Shown: in pieces, positions 52,398 through 61,690 of the stretch
Position numbering within the stretch: the stretch's first letter is position 1
Layout: the number at the start of each line of letters is the position of its first letter
Assembly (NCBI GenBank): GCA_963377175.1
Contig: CAUJNA010003749.1
Span: 1,135,383 to 1,199,382, forward strand
Length of the DNA stretch: 64,000 nt
Reading direction: 5' to 3'
From: Effrenium voratum
Lineage: Eukaryota > Sar > Dinophyceae > Suessiales > Symbiodiniaceae
Program-made: the position numbers and the translations under genes
The notes under the pieces: model-generated
Databases searched by the model: none
Told to the model about the DNA's origin: nothing
What the model saw: only the letters and a program-made list of their open reading frames with translations

Positions 52398-55261
52398 ATG
52401 CTGATGACATTCATCACGCAGGAGCCAAAGCGCTCGCTGATTGGGCTGAGGAAAACCTCGGGCCATTGTCGATTGGCCCTCGGCCGGACCTGGTCGCACG
52501 GTTTAACCAGATGCAGACCGAGAAAGGGCATCCGAACCGGGAATCGGCAAATGAGTCTAGTGTCGGCTCAGGGAAACAATATGTTCCCCGTCCTCCGATG
52601 GAGGATCAGCCGAACTCGAACCAGATCTCCGCCGACGTATTCCGCGGTCGGGAGATCCGTTTGGGGCTCACTATGCCTGACTCCCAAAGCGGAGATGACG
52701 AGCTCAGCGCGCAGGACGCAACGTGGAACGTTGCGTACTGCGATTTTTACAGGGCCGCCGCGAATCTGTGGCGTGCGAGGTCATGCTTGCGCGAAGCCGC
52801 AGGATGCATGATTGAAACTGGGTATATTCACCCTCAGATGGCTGCCGCCATTGCGGCGACAGAAAAGGTCGAAAGATTTTGTAATGTTCTTCGGGCTGCC
52901 AACCGCTATGCCGGTTTAGGCACGTATCGATTCAATGATATCGTGGGCAGGAATCTGCTCAATGGATACGACGGCTGGAGAACACCTCCGAGGGAGGATG
53001 ACCATCCCGAGTTTCTAGCTCGGGAAGTTGAGGACGTATTCCGTTCCTATTGCGCGGGCCTTTTGAGGTCTGAAAGTTTCGACCTCAGGTCCTGCGTGAT
53101 TGAGCCGGAGACGGCGCCCAAGGCGGAGCCGACTCCCAAGATGAAGCCACCCCCTCCTTCTCTGTCGGCAAGTAAGGGCCCTCCTAGGCGATCGGCTCCT
53201 GCTGTACATACTGGGTCGGCTCACACCGCCAAGCGTCCGAGAGAGGCTGGCGGTGGCTCCACTGGGAGCGTGCAGATCCCAGGGCATTATTACGGCAAAG
53301 CCCGTACAAAGGAATCCCCTGTTCAATCCTCTGAACCGCCAATGGGCGGAGCAGGGGGGAGCGCGCAGCCATCCGAAATGGATGTGGATAAGGAGGGGAA
53401 TAAGGGTGACGAGAAGAAGGACAAAGCGGCCAATGAGGCTGCTGTAGCGTCAAAGAGCGCAAAGCCGCATCCGGCGAAAGCGTCGCGTCCCGAGGCCCTA
53501 GGCGGCTCGTTGGATGTGACACTAATCAGCGACGTACGGGAGCGTGATCGGGATATTTCCGATGATGAATTTACCCCTACGAACGTGTGCATGTTTCCAG
53601 AATCATGGGAGGGCGCAATGCCGACCTCCGTGATTGACAAGGCCGGAGGTTTTGAGCAGTTTCGGAACGAGCTCATGAGGATCCAGAGAGTCCTGGATTC
53701 TCCGGCGTTGGTCGACCTTGGTAAGGTCGATCTGGACGCTCTGGGCGAGCCGCCCAAGGAGTACGTCTCGGATGAAGATCACGAGAGTTATGTGGACGAT
53801 GAGGGAATGGGTCCATATGTGGACAAATTCTCATCAATGGGTGACCGCGACCTAGTGCCCTCAAAGCAGGAGCCGCCTTACTATGAGGCAAAGGCGTGGC
53901 GCACCACTGAAGAAGAAATTGAAAGGATGAAGAACCTTTTTCCATTCTTTCGTGCCGAAAATTATCGGCTTATGTCCGCGAGAACTGGTCCCATAGGTAC
54001 CAAGTCGCACGTACAGGGCGTCCTCCCTACAGGTGCGTCGTTGGAAGAGGCACTAATGGCAAAGCCCGATGTGTGCCCGATTTCGAGCAACTACAACCTC
54101 ACAATCGAGGGTGAGGAGGTTGTGATTGATGCACAGGGCGGGATAGCAGGCAGATTCGCCTGTCCTGCCGGAAGAGATATCTTCCATTTCTTCCCCGAAA
54201 TTAGGGATGTGTCGGCGTTTGTCGGACGAAGCTCCAGGGAATCGCAAATGCTGCTAGAAGTTTTGTCGGGCAACACTGACCCTACGCGGTTAAACATGAA
54301 GCCCGGTGAGCAGCCTCCCTTCTTGTTTGGGACAGTCCCAGACATTCTGGGAGGTTGGATGTCGATGACTCTGATCTCGACGCTACTTGAGGCCCTATAC
54401 GGGATCCACAAGTGCACGAGTGTCGAGGTTGCGACCTGGGCGGCTGCTCTCGCAATGGAAAGCCCATCGTACCCTCCAATCGAGCTCCTAATACGGACGG
54501 TCTGGAGGACAGATGGCACGAGTGTGCGCCCGAATGAGGTGCTTTTTGCGCGGTCCACCCTAATCGGGAGGGACGTGCCGTTCAAAGTTTTCAAGCGTTG
54601 GGCACTGCGTGACCGAACGCCTGTCGGGCCTTTGCTTAGGCCGATGGGAGCAGCAGAAGTCCCTTATACGGGATACGTGCTGCTGACGATGGCCGAATAT
54701 CGGTCCGCCCTCAAAACGAGGTGCATCCGAAGGCCTGGCAAATTCGCCATCACAGTTTTCCCCATGCGACCTGAACAGGTCTGCAGGGGGGAGATCATGA
54801 TTGGGATGGAGGGCGCAAAGGTGCCTCTTCTCAAGTTGCCCAGCCCCAATAATGAGGGCGAATTTTATGTTGACGACCGCGTCAAATACATGGACAAGCG
54901 CCATGTCGTCGTGGCCATTGACCTCAAGTGGATGGCCATCGAGGGAGCTGCCGGCATCTATAAAACCCGACGCGGTTTGATTGCCGTGCGGGAAGAGATA
55001 CATGCACCCTTCTGGCGAGCATGCTATCTGCACCAGGAAGGGGATGTAATATACATCCGTCCCTGGGCGGTTCGTGAGTTGAATGTTCAGGGACCGCCGA
55101 GGGGGGTGTCATTTTCATGGGACAATGCTCCCATGCATGACTACTGGTGCCCTCGGTGTGCCCATTTGAACATGTATGGCACCATTCTATGCAATGGTTG
55201 CCATTTGCCGATTTTCTATCGCGAATGGGTGCCATGCAGGCACCGTCCGCGCTCTGGTTAA
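52007..55261 (+). CDS. Retrotransposon ORF6: large unknown protein ending in a RanBP2-type zinc finger
   Basis: About 1084 residues from ATG 52007; the frame is open from 51947 and its coding look begins around 51962. The N-terminus is Asp/Pro/Gly-rich. A helical domain follows (about 50-350), then a Lys/Ala/Pro-rich linker, then a long globular region (about 500-1040) with no family I recognise. The C-terminus has C1048-x2-C1051-x3-N-x6-C1062-x2-C1065 preceded by Trp, matching the RanBP2-type zinc-finger pattern except that W is adjacent to the first Cys; such fingers bind single-stranded RNA or ubiquitin. The true frame appears to shift +1 into ORF7 near 55235-55250. Nothing in standard copia elements corresponds to it. 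Confidence 0.75.
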   Translation: MDGSGTGGDGGPDPPDGDDDPSEPGDHETGPDSEYYAPAESADACIVVHYLFRRAGYSPALAAWRNGAWPRRLLYPDQADHIEDALALTLWQGLSGDEFFQLLDNASATDRRFGEYDWDYLSKAILSDTMNADDIHHAGAKALADWAEENLGPLSIGPRPDLVARFNQMQTEKGHPNRESANESSVGSGKQYVPRPPMEDQPNSNQISADVFRGREIRLGLTMPDSQSGDDELSAQDATWNVAYCDFYRAAANLWRARSCLREAAGCMIETGYIHPQMAAAIAATEKVERFCNVLRAANRYAGLGTYRFNDIVGRNLLNGYDGWRTPPREDDHPEFLAREVEDVFRSYCAGLLRSESFDLRSCVIEPETAPKAEPTPKMKPPPPSLSASKGPPRRSAPAVHTGSAHTAKRPREAGGGSTGSVQIPGHYYGKARTKESPVQSSEPPMGGAGGSAQPSEMDVDKEGNKGDEKKDKAANEAAVASKSAKPHPAKASRPEALGGSLDVTLISDVRERDRDISDDEFTPTNVCMFPESWEGAMPTSVIDKAGGFEQFRNELMRIQRVLDSPALVDLGKVDLDALGEPPKEYVSDEDHESYVDDEGMGPYVDKFSSMGDRDLVPSKQEPPYYEAKAWRTTEEEIERMKNLFPFFRAENYRLMSARTGPIGTKSHVQGVLPTGASLEEALMAKPDVCPISSNYNLTIEGEEVVIDAQGGIAGRFACPAGRDIFHFFPEIRDVSAFVGRSSRESQMLLEVLSGNTDPTRLNMKPGEQPPFLFGTVPDILGGWMSMTLISTLLEALYGIHKCTSVEVATWAAALAMESPSYPPIELLIRTVWRTDGTSVRPNEVLFARSTLIGRDVPFKVFKRWALRDRTPVGPLLRPMGAAEVPYTGYVLLTMAEYRSALKTRCIRRPGKFAITVFPMRPEQVCRGEIMIGMEGAKVPLLKLPSPNNEGEFYVDDRVKYMDKRHVVVAIDLKWMAIEGAAGIYKTRRGLIAVREEIHAPFWRACYLHQEGDVIYIRPWAVRELNVQGPPRGVSFSWDNAPMHDYWCPRCAHLNMYGTILCNGCHLPIFYREWVPCRHRPRSG

Positions 55262-56618
55262 GCATGGACAGCCAATCTGGCTGAGCGAACTCAAGGCAGT
55301 CCGCCCCAGCAGCTGGTATGAAGGGGAGACCGACGCGTGGGCCCCTCTCATGGCATCGGTAAACCCGATTCGCGAGGTGGTCAGCTGCATGATCACCGGT
55401 TTGCGATGCGCGCCGCATCTTGTGCACAATCCCAATGCGGATGTTGTGCAAGTTGCATTTCAGGAGGTTGCAAAGGTCACCTCCAAGGACACTCACGCTT
55501 GTGTGCGGGCGAGTGATGAGGCTCTCGAGCGGTGGGTAGCGAAGCAGCTGCTCATCGAGGAGAGCAACACTGGCGTCTCGATTCCCGACAATATGTCTGT
55601 CATGGCATATTTAATCGATCACCCGCAACAGGCGGCGCAATGGGGTCGTCATATGACGAGAAAGGGCAGTCTAAATTCAGCATTTGCCCTTTACCTCTCC
55701 GTGCATATCTTTGATGCCTATCGCATCGGGATTGAGGACGGGTATTTGGTTCCGCTGTATGGCCTAGGCGCCTCACGCGCGGACGTCATAATGTCGTTGG
55801 TACAGGCTGAGCGACGCCTCACGGACTTCAATACTGAAGATCCGAGTTTCGACGCTTCCACTGTTCTTGATTGGAATATCGACTCTTTGCGGGCAAGTGG
55901 TGGATCCATCACGGCCCCAATTGAGTATGCTGAGGCATACATTTATGTCGAAGACAACAAAGTTGACATGGTCCCCGCTTCGCGGCGCGACGGCCAATGC
56001 GCCATTGTTTTTGCTGACCCGCCGGTTGGGAAGCACCACAGGCGGGCAGCCACTCCTAGGGGAGACCAACGGTCTGCTACCCCGCGACCTGAATCCAGGT
56101 CGAAGGGTGATCAGCAAAAGGGCAAAGCCCCTGCGCAGTCCTGGCCCAAGGGTGGAGGTCACAAGGGTGACCAATTTCCCGGAAAGGGTCACAAAGGTGA
56201 TCAGTACAAAGGCAAGGGTGGCCAATACGGCTACCAACACGGGCAGTTCGGTCGTGGCGGATCCGCCAGATCGAGAACTCCCACTGGCGGGTATCAGCCT
56301 GATGCTCGCGGGTCGGGGTACAAGGGTGCTCAGGCAGCTCCTTTCCCTTTCCCGAGTCCGATGTACCCCGCTTTCCCAATGGGAGGGTACATGCAACAGC
56401 CCATGGCTGGTATGATGCCACAAATGTGGCCAGGCGCAATGCCACAGAATTGGCAGCCGCATATGCAGGGTGATCCCCGCGAGTTCGAAAATCCGAACTC
56501 GCCGCACACCCCTACCTGGGGTGACGATGACGAGCTTGCCGAGACGGTGCCTCCTCCCCCTGGGGACTGGAATACCAGCAAGGGGAAGGGGCGGCACGGC
56601 CGTGGGCGACATCGGTGA
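55176..56618 (+). CDS. Retrotransposon ORF7: unknown protein with Gly/Lys/Arg-rich RNA-binding-like tail
   Basis: 480 residues from ATG 55176, though natural-looking sequence in this frame begins only around 55240, where ORF6 runs out. Residues about 25-265 look globular and helical. About 275-400 is rich in KGDQ, KGGG, GYQHG and RGG-type motifs, typical of disordered RNA-binding segments. About 395-440 is Met/Pro/Gln-rich (MGGYMQQPMAGMMPQMWPG). The tail ends in GKGRHGRGRHR. I infer nucleic-acid binding, perhaps packaging or condensate formation. The stop is overlapped by the -1 frame that continues as ORF8. Confidence 0.75.
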   Translation: MAPFYAMVAICRFSIANGCHAGTVRALVKHGQPIWLSELKAVRPSSWYEGETDAWAPLMASVNPIREVVSCMITGLRCAPHLVHNPNADVVQVAFQEVAKVTSKDTHACVRASDEALERWVAKQLLIEESNTGVSIPDNMSVMAYLIDHPQQAAQWGRHMTRKGSLNSAFALYLSVHIFDAYRIGIEDGYLVPLYGLGASRADVIMSLVQAERRLTDFNTEDPSFDASTVLDWNIDSLRASGGSITAPIEYAEAYIYVEDNKVDMVPASRRDGQCAIVFADPPVGKHHRRAATPRGDQRSATPRPESRSKGDQQKGKAPAQSWPKGGGHKGDQFPGKGHKGDQYKGKGGQYGYQHGQFGRGGSARSRTPTGGYQPDARGSGYKGAQAAPFPFPSPMYPAFPMGGYMQQPMAGMMPQMWPGAMPQNWQPHMQGDPREFENPNSPHTPTWGDDDELAETVPPPPGDWNTSKGKGRHGRGRHR

Positions 56619-57122
56619 TACCTGAAGTCTGCCCATGCGTTTATTTTGCACGACTGCGCCAACGCGCGCATGCCTTTATTCCGGAGATCTTTCCGGAAGG
56701 GCTATGCTCCTTGCCATATTTTAATGATTTGGCTATTCGCCACTCCAGAATTCAACTGCATGCGCAGCTGTGCGCTAATCGCGCTGGCGGCGATTACCTG
56801 TCAGGTGCGCGTCGCCGCAGCAAGGCAGTTACCCTCGCCGGTGTCTACGGCCGCTGGTTGTCAGCATCGTCCAGCACCGCTGCTGCTGCTGGAGATGGAA
56901 CTCATCAAGGTGCTGTGGTGAGGATCACGGATGTGCTGCACCGCTGCCGGTGAGGTCCTATTCGGACCTGAACCGCTGATTGCAGCTGGTGGTGCTCCTA
57001 CTGAAGGTCCTTGTGTGATCGCGCGCCTAGACGGTGCTACTTTAAAGACCAAGGTCCTATGGTCGATGCACCATGTTTCAACCAGTAGGCCAATGCGCCT
57101 AAATCGTGAATTCAGGAACTAA
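56615..57122 (+). CDS. Retrotransposon ORF8, candidate terminal coding segment with an internal frame change
   Basis: Immediately after the ORF7 stop the -1 frame reads as natural protein for about 110 residues (for example IPEIFPEGLCSLPYFNDLAI) to a stop at 56951-56953. The +1 frame then continues convincingly (GEVLFGPEPLIAAGGAPTEG) to the stop at 57120-57122. No ATG starts the first part, so it would depend on frameshift fusion to ORF7, or the copy carries indels. Function unknown. Confidence 0.45.
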
Positions 57123-57240
57123 ATCCACTTGAACCTTGCGGTTCGTTGTGGTTGCATTGCAAATGTAATTTTATTTCATGCCTGCAATTCTGGAGTTGAA
57201 TCTTTGTTTCTGTTTCTTTTTGCTTTCTCTTGTTTGATTT

Positions 57241-57340
57241 GGCTACCGGCGCGAATCCGCCCCATACCCGTAATTCGGGGTGGTGGCGGGGTCCGGGCAC
57301 CAATGAGTGCCCGGGTATGGGGTCGCGAACCCTGGTAGCC
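57241..57340 (+). ncRNA. Strong stem-loop structure in the retrotransposon 3' region
   Basis: The outer arms GGCTACC (57241-57247) and GGTAGCC (57334-57340) pair perfectly, continued by CGCGA/TCGCG. Inside, CCGGGCAC and GTGCCCGG (57293-57314) form an 8-bp hairpin around CAATGA. CCGCC...GGCGG with CCATACCCG/CGGGGTGG can form another. The RNA would be a branched hairpin ending about 90 bases before the polypurine tract. A role in packaging, dimerisation, export or 3'-end formation is inference. Confidence 0.6.
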
Positions 57341-57429
57341 TAATCGGCTTTGTTGCTCTTGTTTTTTGCCTTTCAACTTCAACATGGCCAATGCGCCCTT
57401 CCAAATTCACTCCATCTCTTTGTACAGGC

Positions 57430-57437
57430 GAGGGGGG
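57430..57437 (+). promoter_or_regulatory. Polypurine tract (GAGGGGGG) for plus-strand priming
   Basis: An uninterrupted purine run GAGGGGGG abuts the TG of the 3' LTR, exactly where LTR elements keep the RNase H-resistant plus-strand primer. Confidence 0.85.
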
Positions 57438-57915
57438 TGTTTTTGGGGGCATGTAGTTTTATCGCAACATGTTTCAATGCCACGGCCAACGCGCCGTTTG
57501 GCTCAAGCTTTTAACCACGGCAACTCTGTTCCCGCCATAAACGTCGGCGCCACGACAGCGGCACGTGCCGCCCATCTAGCGGAAAAGGACACCGTTGGCT
57601 GGGCAGGCGGTGGCTGGGTGGCCACGGTTTTGGGTCAGGACTTAGGGTTGGTGGTTCGCTTTCTGCTGCTTGTTTTTGTTCTCGCTTGGTTAATTGCTTT
57701 GCTCGCTTCGCTCGCTTGGTTTGCTTGGTTGGTTCCCTTTCCTGTTTGGGAACGGCTGTTAAACAGGAATCCCCTTTGTTATTTGCTTGTGTGGTTCTTT
57801 GCCAGCCGAGGGCACCGCTTTGCCCTTGGGACTGGGGGGCTTAAACCTTCTCTTCTTGTTGGTGGGATTGGGCCGGTTTACTCTCTCCCGAAACTTTGTT
57901 TCAAACCCTTTCGCA
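57438..57915 (+). repeat. 3' LTR
   Basis: Identical by eye to the 5' LTR over 478 bp, preceded by the polypurine tract and followed by AATTG. It carries the same spliced-leader-like TTTGGCTCAAG at 57497-57507. Confidence 0.95.
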
Positions 57916-57920
57916 AATTG
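57916..57920. repeat. Target site duplication, right copy (AATTG)
   Basis: This is the second copy of the 5-bp duplication. Removing the element and one copy gives a seamless host sequence (CCGAAG-AATTG-AAAGCC). Confidence 0.92.
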
Positions 57921-58254
57921 AAAGCCAACCCTTGATTCTCAAAAAGCAAATCCCTTGGTGACGAGGTCGATTTTTTTCATGAGCCAAGGGCTTGGCCGCT
58001 TCCGCAAAACACGGGAGGGGAACTCGAAAGACAGTCATTGTTTATGGGCAGGGGGGATTTCCCTTACTTGCAGTTGGGCTTGCGTATTGATGGAGCTCAT
58101 TTCGTGTGCGACGGTTTTTTAACCTCTTGTGCGGCTTGAAAGTAACCTTTGCCAATTCTTGTTGTGTTCCCTTTGGGGATGCGTGAATGGGCGCTGACTC
58201 AGACCTGTTCCACTGCCAAAGCACCAAGAAGAGTCCACCGCTTCGCGCCTTCCC

Positions 58255-58394
58255 CTTGCCAGGCCAGCTGCCAGGAGCTCGAAGCGCGGCTCAAGGCAAA
58301 GAGCGGGGAGCAGGTTGCCCAACAAGACGATTGGTCCAAGGAACGCGGGCGCGGATCGCGGATCGCGGATCACGGGCCGGGGCAGCGGAAATGA
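58255..58394 (+). CDS. Coiled-coil exon-like island just downstream of the retrotransposon
   Basis: Reads QASCQELEARLKAKSGEQVA then QQDDWSKERGRG. The tail with repeated GGATCGC is less protein-like, so the exon may end near 58350. Confidence 0.5.
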
Positions 58395-58719
58395 TCTGAA
58401 GCCAGGATTTGTGTAACAGGTTGAGCGAAATGTGTTCCCTTCAATTTTTCGTGGGTGCGTTTTGTTTCGTGTCAAGCCCGCATTAGTGTGACTTCATTCT
58501 AAAATGGGTTGCGCCCCGCAAACCTCCGGGCTTGTTTAGGCCTGGGTCACCATTCCAGTGGATGTCCTACTCAAGCGGCTCAGAGAAAATGTGCCATTTA
58601 CCGCAAACTTTGGCCGGGTGTCGCGCGGTTTGACTACTGGACATGGTTGCTCATTTTTTTTCAGGGTACTTAGGCAAATGGAGGTTGTTTCTGAGCCATG
58701 GGGCATCAAGGCCAAGGGC

Positions 58720-58824
58720 AGGAAAGGATTCGCCGGTGAGAGTTCCCAGGAGCAGAAGAAGCTGCAGCAGGGCGTGAAGAACCGGCAGAGCGCCTGGGAT
58801 GGGTTTGCCTGCTATGGTTGCTAG
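58720..58824 (+). CDS. Exon-like island
   Basis: Reads GFAGESSQEQKKLQQGVKNR then QSAWDG; charged and helical, following an introner-like 3' end (TTTCAGGGTACTTAGGCAAA). Confidence 0.45.
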   Translation, partial: RKGFAGESSQEQKKLQQGVKNRQSAWDGFACYGC

Positions 58825-59711
58825 GGTGCTTCGTTAGCAACACGGTGGTTGAAACCATGACTTAGGTTCCACTCTGTGTGATGAGTGTTTGGAAACTTGG
58901 AGCTGGTTGGAAGTGAGCCGTCGGTGGCCAAATCTTCACAGCGTACAGCATCCAAGCGACCTCACTATGTGGGCGCCCAAGATTCCTATTAGCTCTGTTA
59001 CCCGGCTTTCGGGTTATGATAAGGCTTATGCAAACATGTACTATGCTAGCGCCAAGCGTCAATGGGAGTGTTGGGTGCTCATCCGGGCCTTACCCATGTG
59101 GTTCTGGTCTTGATGATTCCTGGAAGACGCCAGAAGCTCCGCTCGCTTGTTTTGGCGAGGCAGCCAAAGGGGAAGAGTTGCATGGCGCGATTGCACTGGC
59201 GCAAACACGAATGCATAGTTGCGAACATGATCAGGCGTGCTGATGTTTGGCTGACTTTGGGGGAGATGGGGGGGGGGGTTGCTTATGAAGTCCGCTTGTG
59301 GGTTGAGGGCACAATGAGAATTAACTGTCACAGGATCATCCATTTGCGGATGCGATGATGAGGCACATCAGGCCACAACAGGTTTGCGGACTGTCACGAA
59401 CCCGTACCACCAAAGTCTCCGCCTATGATCGCATTCCCGCATATGATCCACGGACAACACTAGCAGTATATCGGTTTTGGGTGGGCTATCGGTCATGCAG
59501 GTTGATGGCTTTCAGTTTCGAGTAGTCTCTGACTTGGATCCAATGGCTGCAATAGTTAGACAAGGGACAGAAAACGAGAAGCTGACACACTTGCTGAGAA
59601 AAGAATGGTTTGCGCAAGGCGTAGGTTTCACACTCCTCCAAATCCATTCTTTCAATCGGTGCGCTGTTTTCTAGCGGCGACACACGGCGCCGAAAACTCA
59701 TCGTTTGCGGG

Positions 59712-59921
59712 GTGACCTGTGCGAAGCAAGCGATGGCACATTGGGCGGCCGTTGCTGCTGCTGCCTTTCAATCAATGTGGGGAGCCCTTTTAGCAGATTT
59801 CATCTTCAAGAAGCACACCCAATTTGAGTCCTTTTTAGCTACCTGCGAAAAGGAAGGCCCGAATAGTGTTCACGCGGGCACTATGAATCTAAGCTACCTC
59901 ATGATCATCTGGAAGGCTTGA
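59712..59921 (+). CDS. Exon-like region ending in a stop, possible C-terminal exon
   Basis: Reads CAKQAMAHWAAVAAAAFQSM then a hydrophobic/aromatic stretch, TCEKEGPNSVHAGTMN and LSYLMIIWKA stop. It is less charged than other islands and could contain a membrane-like helix. No family recognised. Confidence 0.35.
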   Translation: MTCAKQAMAHWAAVAAAAFQSMWGALLADFIFKKHTQFESFLATCEKEGPNSVHAGTMNLSYLMIIWKA

Positions 59922-59994
59922 CTGCTGATGTTGAATAGCAAATACAAGCTCCATTCTCAACTATTCATTGTACAGGTTTGCCCCGCAAGTTGGT

Positions 59995-60107
59995 CACGTG
60001 GGTATGGGTCAAAATTAAGCCACCAGGGGACCGCAGGTTTTGGTCCATGTTTTCACTTACTATAGTTCCATTTGGGGTACCTATTTTTGACCCACAGCCA
60101 TGTGGTG
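59995..60107. mobile_element. TIR element family 'GTGGCTCAAAA', copy C
   Basis: Left CACGTGGGTATGGGTCAAAA, right TTTTTGACCCACAGCCATGT. Interior GACCGCAGGTTTTGGTCCAT is shared with copy A. It lies next to an exon-like island at 60150. Confidence 0.7.
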
Positions 60108-60149
60108 TTGTGGTGCCGTCCCATTTTCAGCTCATTTTCGGCTGGCTGA

Positions 60150-60225
60150 GAATGGCTGGACGAGAACCGCACCAAGCTCCAAGAGAAGCTGAAGCTGAGG
60201 GCGGTGCCGCGCCCAGTTGGGATCT
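60150..60225 (+). CDS. Short coiled-coil exon-like island
   Basis: Reads WLDENRTKLQEKLKLRAVPR in one frame, following the TIR element at 59995-60107 and preceding a G-rich tract. Confidence 0.35.
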
Positions 60226-61479
60226 GCCTGCTCGGCGAGCGGGGTGGGGTGGCGGGGGGGGGGGTTGGTGGTGGGGGGGTGGGTGGGGGGGTCCGCTCTA
60301 CCAGGGCATTCCCAAAATTTCAGGTTTCGGAAGTACCGTAAAATGCCAAAAGTTGCAGAGTTCTTCAACACCGAGCTTTTTGCCACAGTTAGGACCAGCA
60401 ACCTGAGTCAACCGAGCTGAAAGGCTTAGCCGTGGCTTAGCCGTGAGTTGCCCAAAGCGAACACGCCTTTTATATAACTTGCTTGTTTCCTCTGTTTGGT
60501 GAGTTTTAGCCCAGGTCACAAAGGTTTCTAAGTGTTACCGTTTCTAAGTATATGTCCGTCACTACCCAACAGCTTCGGGGTTTTGCCCAGACTGGCTGCG
60601 GAGTGGTTCAGAGCAGCTTTCAGGGAGGGTTCCGTTGGGAATAGCATTGGGCGTAGTTCCACGTCCCTGGGGGCAAACTGCGCAAACTGAAACGTTCAAA
60701 TCGGAAGACTCCTTTGCCAAAGTGTTCGAAGGGTTTCACCGGCGGCAGGGGTTCCAAAAAGCAGGGATTGAGGAGTTAGGGTTGGCCAAATCTTCATTTC
60801 CAAAATGGACTTGTTTTGGCCGGTGTCACTGAACGACCGGGACTTGAAAGAGCCCAATCTTCCTAACAAAGGAAGGTGAGGAGAGGCTTTTGAAAGACTA
60901 TTTTTCCCGAAAGAACCCTCCTACTTCTGACAGGAAGAGGTGACCGGATTGTTCAATTTTCGCCCAGCATTTTTAACGGGAACTGTGATTTGTTTGATAC
61001 ACCCCTATGCAAGGTCGCATTGCCAAAAGGTATTGCATTTTGATGGCTTTGCTTGGGTTTTCCTCTGTTTTCCAGTCCAACCAGCAACGGGGACCTTAGT
61101 TTGGCCGAGCTTGCGGGTCAGTTTCGTAGGTGCAGAAGGCTTCCTTTCTGCAAGAAAACCGCTTGGTCGTTTGGCAGCGTTAAATTCACCGGGTTTGAAT
61201 CGATCCGTGACCGCTGGCTCAGGGCCTCTTTTTTTTTTCTGCTCATCGCGTCGCGCGAATTGGGGTCAAAGGAGTGCACCAAGTAGACCTGAACACGCTG
61301 TCCTTTTGACCCCGGAGGCTCCCAATCGAATTGGGCCTTCAAAGAACCGGTTGTTGAGACCCACCGGCTGGCGGGGTGCGTAAATCATGGGCTTTTCGTC
61401 GGGCCAAAGCCTATGTGGCACCTAATCTGCACAGTAGAGCTCCATAAGCTTCGCGTCGTCTGGGTTCGCGAAGGCGGGG
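60226..61479. other. Mostly non-coding, with a G-rich tract
   Basis: A GGGGTGGGG-type tract occurs at 60240-60293. No convincing plus-strand exon in the rest. Confidence 0.5.
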
Positions 61480-61690
61480 CCTTTTTGCGGGTTCGCATAC
61501 TACCGGTTGACTTCACAAACTCTGGCATGCCTTTTGGGTTGTCGGCCAAGTAGTGGCGCTGCATGGCGCTGCCAAGTGCCTCCAGGTTGAAAATGGCACG
61601 GATGATGCCCTGCTTGACACAAGCGAGGTCAAGGACAGGCCGTTCTGCCGGGGTCGTTTGTACACGTTCGTACCCTTCAAATAGTATTGC
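61480..61690 (-). CDS. Minus-strand exon-like region
   Basis: On the minus strand this reads FEGYERVQTTPAERPVLDLA, then VKQGIIRAIFNLEALGSAMQ and RHYLADNPKGMPEFVKS, which looks like ordinary globular protein. It is the best minus-strand coding candidate of the window. Boundaries and gene are unknown. Confidence 0.35.

Larger units (their letters stand above)
35261..57915 (+). mobile_element. Giant Ty1/copia-type LTR retrotransposon, apparently full length and recent
   Basis: The two 478-bp LTRs look identical by base-by-base reading; they start TG, end CA, and are flanked by a 5-bp direct duplication AATTG. Total length is 22,655 bp, whereas copia elements are usually around 5-6 kb. The internal order is ORF1, Gag-like ORF2, Pol (protease, integrase, methyltransferase-like, dUTPase, reverse transcriptase, RNase H), then an extra coding block ORF4-ORF8, a structured 3' region and a polypurine tract. 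Integrase before reverse transcriptase places it in Ty1/copia. LTR identity implies recent insertion, unless assembly collapsed the LTRs. It lies in sense orientation between coiled-coil exon-like host sequences, so probably in an intron. Confidence 0.95.

Noticed and set aside
48036..56618. ORF4-ORF7 as a retroviral-type envelope module
   Set aside because: No signal peptide, membrane anchor or glycosylation-rich ectodomain is apparent in any of the ORFs.
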